From Ryuthela nishihirai (lineage: Eukaryota; Arthropoda; Arachnida; Araneae; Heptathelidae): DNA of 64,000 bases. The notes below the pieces were generated by a model. It saw only the letters and a list, made by a program, of their open reading frames with translations. It was not told the origin of the DNA and did no database searches. Made by a program: the position numbers and the translations under genes. Location: the NCBI GenBank assembly GCA_038380435.1, contig JAWZYU010000704.1, positions 19,026 through 83,025 on the forward strand, read 5' to 3'. Shown piece after piece: positions 56,704 to 64,000 of the stretch; positions within the stretch are counted from its first letter, which is position 1, and every line of letters begins with the position of its first letter.

Positions 56704-57370
56704 TGTTGGGTTGTTTTACCTCTGAGCGGCACTTTTTGCACACCATGAGCTAAATGGCCAGGTCACATGGACCCCGAAGGCTCAGAGAAGGTTGGGAGAG
56801 GGAACCCACTGGAACATCTGTTGGGAGACAGATGGTAGCCTCCCATCAAGGCCATCCAGCGTGTTCTTTAACGTTGTGTTGTTTTACCTTTGAGCAGCAC
56901 TTTTTTGCACACAATGGGCTAAATGGCCAGGTCACATGGACCCCGAAGGCTCAGAGAAGATTGGGGGAGGGGACCCACTGGAACAGCTGTTGGGAGACAG
57001 ATGGTAGCCTCCCGTCAAGGCCATTCATTCTATTCTTTAACGTTGGGTTGTTTTGCCTCCCGTCAAGGCCATCCAGCATGTTCTTTAACGTGCACTGGGT
57101 ATTACTCTCCCGCACACTGGCCCGCGGCTTAACGTCGCATCCGACGGACGGCGACCTTTCCAAGCCTATCGGGTCCCCTACTGACCGTGGGCAGGGCGGA
57201 GAATTTTCGGAGATAAATCTAAACGCTGACCCAGTTGGGACTCGAACCTGGGAACTACAGATTACGAGCCTCGCGCACTACCGACTGAGCCACCCCCGCC
57301 CCTACAGTGGGCAGGGCCGGGAATTTTCGGAGATAAATCTAAACGCTGGGACTCGAACCTGGGAACGCTT
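56704..57370 (-). mobile_element. SINE-1 copy 32, multi-tail, plus partial head
   Basis: Two full tail units (about 56704 and 56872) and a shortened third, then the body and head to 57303, then a partial head fused to module E. The CATTCATTCTATTC variant is shared with the last unit of the 51-kb array. Confidence 0.88.
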
Positions 57371-57720
57371 AGTAGATGTCAGCGAGGGAGTTGCGGTCAG
57401 TTGCCGTAACGGATGAAGGGCACGGTGATCGCGGTCAAGGTCATTGTCAACTGCCAACAAAATCAAAGAAGGTTTAAACAGAAGAAGTCGAGCTCCGCAC
57501 AAGCGTAAGTGGCGCCGCTCTGCGGAATTTTGCCGATGCCGAACGTGCCAAATTGGTGTGCAGCAACAGAAACAACGGTAAGGCGCGATCTGCGCATGCG
57601 CAGTGCATTCGTTTTAGCATGCTGCAACTATGGTTGATATTACTCTTCAAATATTTAATGAATATTTAATGTGATTTAATTAGTGTTTCAACCTGTTTAA
57701 CGATCATGGCTATTTGCCTA
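57371..57720 (+). repeat. module E, copy 2 (truncated)
   Basis: The first 350 bases of E. It alone keeps the perfect palindrome TGCGCATGCGCA at 57591-57602, a NRF1-type site; the other copies have one or two changes there. Confidence 0.85.
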
Positions 57721-58178
57721 GGTTGGGTTGTTTTACCTCTGAGCGGCACTTTTTTGCACACCGTGGGCTAAATGGCCAGGTCACATGGACCCAGAAGGCT
57801 CAGAGAAGGTTGGGGTAGGGGACCCACTGGAACAGCTGTTGGGAGACAGATGGTAGCCTCCCGTCAAGGCCAACCAGCGTGTTCTTTAACGTGCACAGGT
57901 ATGGCTCTCTCGCACACGGGGCCACGGTTTAACGTCCCATCCGACGGACGGCGGCCTTTCCAAGCCCATCGTGTCTCCTACTGACCTTGGGCAGGGCAGG
58001 GAATTTTTGCGGAGATAAATCTCAACGCTGACTCAGCTGGGACTCGAACTTGGGAACTACAGATTACGAGCCTCGCGCGCTACCGACTGAGCCAACCCCG
58101 CCCCTACCGTGGGCAGGGCGGGGAATTTTCGAGATTAATCTGAACGCTGACCCAGCTGGGACTCGAACCTGGGAACGC
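57721..58178 (-). mobile_element. SINE-1 copy 33 plus partial head
   Basis: Inserted after TATTTGCCTAGG within E. The rest of E is missing on its right, where the partial head/E fusion begins again. This marks a local tandem duplication. Confidence 0.88.
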
Positions 58179-59255
58179 TCAGTAGATGTCAGAGAGGGAG
58201 TTGCGGTCAGTTGCCGTAACGGATGAAAGGCACGCTGATCGAGATCAAGGTCACTGTCAACTGCCAACTAAATCAAAGAAGGTTTAAACAGAAGAAGTCG
58301 AGCCCCGCACAAGCGTAAGTGGCGCCGCTCTGCGGAATTTTGTCGAAGCCGATCGTGGCAAATTGGTGTGCAGCAACAGAAACAACGGTAAAGCGCAATC
58401 TGAACATGCGCAGTGCAATCGTTTTAGCATGCTTCAACTATGGTCGGTCTTACTCTTCAAATATTTAATGAATATTTAATGTGATTTCATTAGTGTTTCA
58501 ACCTGTTTTACGATCATGACTATTTGCCTACAGTTGTAGCTTAGGGTAAAGTTATTCAATGAGTATTTTATCTCGTTCAGGAGTTCATTTTACGATAACT
58601 GAAAAAGCCGTTGTATGTTGTATTTTGAGTAATTTTGCAGAAGTTTTAAAAATATATGTAAATTAATAATTTAATCATCTTACGAATATATAAGTCAATA
58701 TATGTTGGGGGTTTGTGTTCCATGGAGCTTATCGATGTAAATAGGCTTCTGCACTTTGCCCTTACAGTGTAATTCTCTTTTTATGGTTGATACAGAAGGT
58801 GCCTGCTGCCATCTGTTGGACGATTATAGAAGTATGAAACTCGATGTGATATTTATTGAAAATGTGAAAAATTGTGTAAAATATAATTATATTGAACATG
58901 TTATTTTACATTAAGAAATAAATCTCAGTTTATTATAATATATTAAATATTGTAGAGTGTCCGAAATATTAAAATTTTTTTGTTCAGCAGAGCTACTACC
59001 TGTTTTGCAAAACAGAATTTTATTAATTGAAATAATTTTGATCGATCTTTGTTATTTTCTCTCTAAACGAAAAGAAAATTGTGATGGTGCCTCATGAAGG
59101 AGAAGTTTTCTAAATGGATATTTTTCAGAGTTAGAGTGTATGTAAAATTAGTCACGTGGTGTAAGCCATTAAAAACCTTGCTCGGCAGTGAAATAATAAC
59201 GCAGGGAGGCAGTGAAAAATAACGCAAGGAACTCGCTACTCTCCCTGGTAAGGTA
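58179..59255 (+). repeat. module E, copy 3
   Basis: Nearly identical over about 1.07 kb to 47805-48876, with a few small indels. Confidence 0.88.
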
Positions 59256-59450
59256 GGTTGGGTTGTTTTACCTCTGAGCGGCACTTTTTTGCACACCATA
59301 GGCTAAATGGCCAGGTCACATGGACCCCGAAGGCTCAGAGAAGGTTGGGGGAGGGGACTCACTGGAACAGCTGTTGGGAGACAGATGGTAGCCTCCCGTC
59401 AACGGATTACGAGTCTGGCGCGCTACACGAATGAGCCCCCCCCCGCCCCC
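59256..59450 (-). mobile_element. SINE-1 copy 34, deleted
   Basis: The tail module joins directly to the head at about 59401 (CCCGTCAA/CGGATTACGAG). The left junction is the same as that of copy 29. Confidence 0.87.
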
Positions 59451-59565
59451 GCCTCCTGGTTAGGAGGCCTCACTGCAATACACGAATTTGCATGTTTAGA
59501 GGGCGCTGCAATCGAAAAGTTTACATTACGCCTATGGATGCTAGCTCTCTTCTCCCTTAGATACA

Positions 59566-59951
59566 GGGGGCGGGGGTGGCTCAGTCGGTAGCGCGCCAGG
59601 CTCGTAATCTGTAGTTCCCAGGTTCGAGTCCCAGCTGGGTCAGCATTGAGATTTATCTCCGCAAAATTCCCCGCCCTGCCCACTGTCAGTAGGGGACACC
59701 GATGGGCTTGGAAAGGCCGCCGTCCGTCGGATGGGACGTTAAGCCGTGGCCCCGTGTGCGGGAGAGCCATACCCTGTACACGTTAAAGAACACGCTGGAT
59801 GGCCTTGACGGGAGGCTACCATCTGCCTCCTAACAGCTGTTCCAGTTGGTCCCCTCCCCCAACCTTCTCTGAGCCTTCGGGGTCCATGTGACCTGGCCAT
59901 TTAGCCCATGGTGTGCAAAAAAGTGCCGCTCAGAGGTAAAACAACCCAACA
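59566..59951 (+). mobile_element. SINE-1 copy 35
   Basis: The exact target duplication CTTAGATAC is at 59557-59565 and 59952-59960. Closest to the inferred consensus; a good reference copy. Confidence 0.95.
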
Positions 59952-59990
59952 CTTAGATACTCCTTAAAAAAATGACGCTTCACGGTGACA

Positions 59991-60257
59991 ATGGCGTCGC
60001 TTTGTGACAAAGAGACAGATCGTCTTTCTTTTAAGAAGTTTAAATATAGAGCAACGAGGCACGTTTATAATATTAAAGTCTTATTAGGCGACTCCTTGAA
60101 GCTTCATGAATCTTCACTCCAAAATTTCGATAGCCACAATAAGCACTTTAAAAATAAGGGATTTAAGAAAGCAAAAATTCTACGTGCAGCACACTTGCGC
60201 GGAACCTCTAAATGCTCAAACATCATAATGCTAATTATCACAAAAAATGTTCCCTAA
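59991..60257 (+). CDS. unidentified 89-codon ORF, possible first exon
   Basis: It opens MASLCDKETDRLSFKKFK in a good start context (GACAATGG), is lysine-rich and ends NVP. It is one of the few open frames not explained by a repeat. A GC-richer segment upstream (59451-59565), interrupted by a SINE, could be its 5' UTR. I recognise no domain, no donor site clearly ends it, and chance remains quite possible. Confidence 0.3.
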   Translation: MASLCDKETDRLSFKKFKYRATRHVYNIKVLLGDSLKLHESSLQNFDSHNKHFKNKGFKKAKILRAAHLRGTSKCSNIIMLIITKNVP

Positions 60258-60740
60258 ATAAAACATATTTGTAGATAAACATTAATATAAAGATTAGCCC
60301 AATAGTACACCAGAAATAATATAATTAAATATATATTTCTCTATATTGTAAGACTAATTATGCTAAGAAATAAATTTCGTTCCAGGGCCCCCTTGTCGTA
60401 TTTTGCTATAACCGATCTGCCCGAACAACAGAATAACAGAAGAATTTATTTTCAAATATTTCTATAATATATTTTAGCTAGTTTAATTAATTTTTGTCAT
60501 TTATAACAAGACTGGTAGTTCTGACCCTTTTTTTTCTCCCTCTATTTATATATTGTAATTTTCAAATAATTATATAACATTCATAACTATTTTAATAGAG
60601 TCACAATTAATAAATTATTTTACTTTAAAACGTTTCATAATAAGTACATCTTAGCTAAACTTATACAAGTTAAATCCCTTAAGCCTCGATGCATAATTAA
60701 TTTCCCACCTTTTGCTACACTGCTGTCTGTCAGGTTTATT
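60258..60740. other. AT-rich DNA, no feature seen
   Basis: No conserved frame or repeat. Confidence 0.35.
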
Positions 60741-61545
60741 TAGGTGGCTCTGCACTTGCTTTCCGGGGGTGGCTCTGACATTTGCCAACCAGGCTCGTAA
60801 TCTGCATTTCCCATGTTCGGGTTGGTTTGGGTTGTTTTACCTCTGAGCGGCACTTTTTTTGCACACCATGGGCTAAATGGCCAGGTCACATGGACCCCGA
60901 AAGCTCAGAGAACGTTGGGGGAGGGGACCCACTGGAAGAGCTGTTGGGAGACAGATGGTAGCCTCCCGTCAAGGCCATCCAGCGTGTTCTTTAACGTGCA
61001 CAAGGTATGGCTCTCCCGTACACGGAGCCACGGCTTAACGTTCCATCCGACGGACGGCGTCCTTTCCAAGCCCATCAGTGTCCCGTACTGAACGTGGGCA
61101 GGGCGCGGAATTTTGCGGAGATAAATCTCAACGCTGACCCAGGTGGGACTCGAACCAGGGAATTACAGATTACGAGCCTGACGCGCTACCGACTCAGCCA
61201 CCCCCGCCCCTCCCATGTTCGTGTCCCGCTTGAGCGAGCTTTGAGATTTATCTCCGAAAAACTCCCCGCATTACTCTAGGTGAGCAGAGTACACCTATTG
61301 GTTTGGAAAGTCCACAGTCCATCGGACGGGATGTAAAACAGTGACCCCGTGTGTGATAGAGACATACCCTCTGCACGTTGAAGAATAACTGGATGGCTTT
61401 GTCGGGATGCTACCATCTGTCTCCTAAGAGATTGCAAGTGGGTCTCCCCAAACTTCCCTGAACCATCGGGGTCCTGGTGATCTGGCAATTTAGCCCATTA
61501 CATGCAAAAAAAAGTTCTGCTCAGACGCAGAAAAACACCAGTCTT
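60741..61545 (+). mobile_element. old diverged SINE-1, split by a young SINE-1
   Basis: Head at 60741-60819, body and tail at 61222-61545, far more diverged than the other copies. The A-box region is partly duplicated. It is the oldest clear member in the window. Confidence 0.85.
60820..61210 (-). mobile_element. SINE-1 copy 36, nested in the old SINE-1
   Basis: The exact target duplication TCCCATGTTCG is at 60809-60819 and 61211-61221, within the B box of the host SINE. Full length. Confidence 0.95.
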
Positions 61546-61636
61546 GACCCTCCCCCCCCATCACAGATCTGGCCGGGAAGGTCACCTTGATAGAATACAC
61601 CTGAACAGAATTTAATTAAAAGGAGGGTAGAAAAGA

Positions 61637-62028
61637 GGATTGGATTGTTTTACCTCTGAGCGGCACTTTTTTGCACACCATGGGCTAAATGGCCAGGCCA
61701 CAAGGACCCCGAAGGTTCAGAGAAGGTTGGGGGAGGGGACCCACTGGAACAGCTATTGAGAGACAGAGGGTAACCTCCCGTCAAGGCCATCCAGCGTGTT
61801 CTTTAACGTTGGGTTGTTTTACCTCTGAACGGCACTTTTTTGCACACAATTGGCTAAATGGCCAGGTCACATGGACCCTGAAGGCTCAGAGAAGGTTGGG
61901 GGAGGGGACCCACTGGAACAGCTGTTGGGAGACAGATGGTAGCCTCCCGTCAAGGCCATCCAGTGTGTTCTTTAACGTTGGGTTGTTTTACCTCTGAGCG
62001 GCACTTTTTTGCACACCACGGGCTAACT
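61637..62028 (-). mobile_element. SINE-1 copy 37, tail modules only
   Basis: Two full tail units (about 61637 and 61808) and a third cut after GGGCTAACT. No body or head. Confidence 0.88.
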
Positions 62029-62183
62029 GTGCCCCAGCTGTAAGCATTTCTCACTGGTCTAAAGGGTAATTCCCGAATGTTCAAGCCCAGATAAAGAGGT
62101 GAATTTCATTTCGATATATTCCCTTACCCTCTCTTCTCTCTTTCGTTTCGCACACAGGATTATAAGAGTGTATCTTCCTTATC

Positions 62184-62651
62184 GGATTTATCTCCGCAAA
62201 ATTCTCCGCCCTGCCCACGGTCAGTAGGAGACACCGATGGGCTTGGAAAGGCCGCCGTCCGTCGGATGGGACGTTAAGACGTGGCCCCGTGTGCGGGAGA
62301 GCCTGTGCACGTTAAAGAACACGCTGGATGGCCTTGACGGGAGGCTACCATCTGTCTCCCAACAGCTATTCCAGTGGGTTCCCTCCCCAAACCTTCTCTG
62401 AGCCTTCTAGCTTCTTGTGACCTGGTCATTTAGCCCATGGTGTCCAAAAAAGTGCCGCTCAGAGGTAAAACAACCAAACGTTAGAGAACACGCTGGATGG
62501 CCTTGAAGGGAGGCGACCATCTGTCTCCCAACAGCTGTTCCAGTGGGTCCCCTCCCCCAACCTTCTCTGAGCCTTCGTGGTCCTTGTGACCTGGTCATTT
62601 ACCCCATGGTGTGCAAAAAAGTGCCGCTGAGACGTAAAACAACCCAACCCA
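62184..62651 (+). mobile_element. SINE-1 copy 38, headless, with doubled tail
   Basis: Starts at GATTTATCTCCGC just inside the body. Two tail units. A poly-G run follows. Confidence 0.88.
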
Positions 62652-63185
62652 AAAAGCCGGGGGGGGGGGGGGAAGGAAAAGTCTGAGGTTTATTGCCTTT
62701 GTAGGCAGGGCGCCACACCCTGCTTAAACGTGTGGCCCCCCAGCCGTAGTCAGGCTGGCTTTTAAATTAATCCAGCCCATTTCCTTCCATTTCTTTGATT
62801 TCGGTGACCGGTGTCTCTAAATGAATATAATGTTGCTCACTTTACGGCAAAACATTTTTGGTATATTCATCCCTGCATTCAACTGATGATTACTGCGTTA
62901 CGCATGCTTGGAACATCATTTGCTGCGATCTACAACATCACTACGGTAAAACAGGAAATTTGCGATTTGCAATCTACACCCACCGATAAGACGACTTTCA
63001 TTTTTTTTTTCTCCAATAATTTTCGACTTATCCGAAGCGCATTTTGTTTTTCAATAGCGTGTACTAAGAACTGAACGTATTGTAATATTAATTGAAGAAA
63101 TATATACTTTAAACTAAAATGACATGAAATTTAACAAATCACCATATATAATCACTATATATCATCATGATATAATTAGAAATTA
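62652..63185. other. unassigned; possible minus-strand 3' end
   Basis: On the minus strand 62685-62830 reads TPVTEIKEMEGNGLD, stop, then about 70 bases and CAATAAACC, like the end of a gene or an LTR-element transcript. Nothing upstream confirms it. The poly-G run at about 62659-62672 may be an assembly weak point. Confidence 0.25.
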
Positions 63186-63197
63186 ACTTAACTTAAG

Positions 63198-63723
63198 GGT
63201 TGGGTTGTATTACCTCTGAGCGGCACTTTTTTGCACACCATGGGATAAACGGCCAGGTCACGTGGACCCCGAATGCTCAGAGAAGGTTGGGAGAAGGGAC
63301 CCACTGGAACAGCTGTTGGGAGACAGATAGTAGCCTCCCGTCAAGGCCATCCAGCATGGTCTTTAACGTTGGATTGTTTTACCTCTGAGCGTCACTTTTT
63401 TGCACACCATGGGCTAAATGGCCAGGTCACATGAACCCCGAAGGCTCAGAGAAGGTTGGGGAAGGGGACCCACTGGAACAGCTGTTGGGAGACAGATGGT
63501 AGCATCCTGTCAAGGCCATCCAGCGTGTTCTTCAACGCGCAGAGGGTATGTCTCTCCCATCCGACGGACGGCGAGTTTTCCAAGCCCATCGGTGTCCCCT
63601 AATGACCGTGGGCAGGGCGGGGAATTTTGGGGAGATAAATCTCAACGCTGACCCAGCTGGGACTCGAACCTAGGAACTACAGATTACGAGCCTGGCGCGC
63701 TACCGAATGAGCCACCCCGCCCC
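63198..63723 (-). mobile_element. SINE-1 copy 39, with doubled tail module
   Basis: The exact target duplication ACTTAACTTAAG is at 63186-63197 and 63724-63735. Tail units at about 63198 and 63367. The body has lost about 20 bases (CACACGGGGCC block). Confidence 0.95.
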
Positions 63724-63735
63724 ACTTAACTTAAG

Positions 63736-64000
63736 AATTAAGGGTGACTTCATGTCAAATTTATATGAACGAACCCAATAATGTTGCTATTTCCATTGTA
63801 CTTAATGTAAATATTTATTTTGCAGCTAAATTCTATATATGGTAGAAGAGGTTAAAAGAGAGACTTTGCCAAACGGAAAGCTAGTGTTTCTCGACAAATT
63901 TCATGGCCATTATGTAACGGATTGCAAATGTTTACTGCAAAATGTACAATCTTGTGTGAGAAAAAAAATTAATTACTGGGATATACAGTACCTAAATACG
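63736..64000. other. right edge, no feature seen
   Basis: AT-rich DNA. A short frame from 63842 (MVEEVKRETLPNGKLVFLDK) runs to about 63915 and could be part of an exon, but it is too short to judge. Confidence 0.3.

Overview
This is repeat-dominated, AT-rich animal nuclear DNA. Spliceosomal introns, a TATA-box promoter, THAP and glycine-rich secreted-protein genes, RTE-clade LINEs, Tigger, hAT, piggyBac-like and mariner-like DNA transposons and tRNA-derived SINEs all point to an invertebrate. I favour an arthropod, possibly an arachnid, but the sequence does not prove the class. There is no bacterial organisation, and no rRNA or functional tRNA gene.

Two host-type genes can be reconstructed by eye, both on the minus strand. 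(1) A two-exon THAP zinc-finger gene (about 8.4-12.7 kb) has clean splice sites and a two-CRE promoter. It is broken by a SINE inserted in exon 1, a one-base shift in an A-run and loss of the zinc-binding His. (2) An apparently intact glycine/histidine-rich secreted protein gene (about 30.0-32.9 kb) has a TATA box, a four-codon first exon carrying the start of the signal peptide, a 1.9-kb intron and a long second exon. Nearly every other long open frame is a shadow of a repeat.

The main repeat, here called SINE-1, has about 39 copies covering roughly 28% of the window. It has a tRNA-Met-like head with A and B boxes, a body and a tail ending in ACAACCCAAC. Its 3' ~168-bp module is often tandemly multiplied, up to seven units at 49.9-51.1 kb. 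A second tRNA-derived family, SINE-2, has six copies with an (ATTT)n tail. Two near-complete RTE LINEs (4.35-7.62 and 53.0-56.6 kb), one old RTE relic (8.9-10.7 kb) and one 3' stub (42.0-42.2 kb) are present. There are also two other non-LTR RT relics, Ty3/gypsy debris, a hAT transposase relic, a Tc1 relic, a complete but mutated Tigger (37.8-40.3 kb), and six short non-autonomous elements with target duplications.

Layout: 0-2.6 kb hAT relic split by SINEs; 2.6-7.8 kb module F/G plus RTE copy 1; 8.4-14.4 kb THAP pseudogene and modules LP/RP; 15-20 kb SINEs, an RT relic and gypsy debris; 20-26 kb rearranged copies of modules H, J, RP and an inverted LP; 26.5-27.6 kb a 48-bp minisatellite; 27.9-29.6 kb SINEs and an RT relic; 30-33 kb the glycine-rich gene; 33.6-37 kb AT-rich DNA, a 38-bp minisatellite and SINEs; 37.8-40.3 kb Tigger; 40.3-59.3 kb a tandem duplication of a roughly 6-kb unit (F-G-LP-RP-E) whose module joints are almost all SINE-1 copies; 59.5-64 kb SINEs and an unidentified 90-codon ORF.

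The most interesting message is structural. Paralogous modules carry filled and empty versions of the same sites, so the order of insertions can be read directly. SINE-1 sits at almost every breakpoint, as expected if SINE-SINE recombination built the region.
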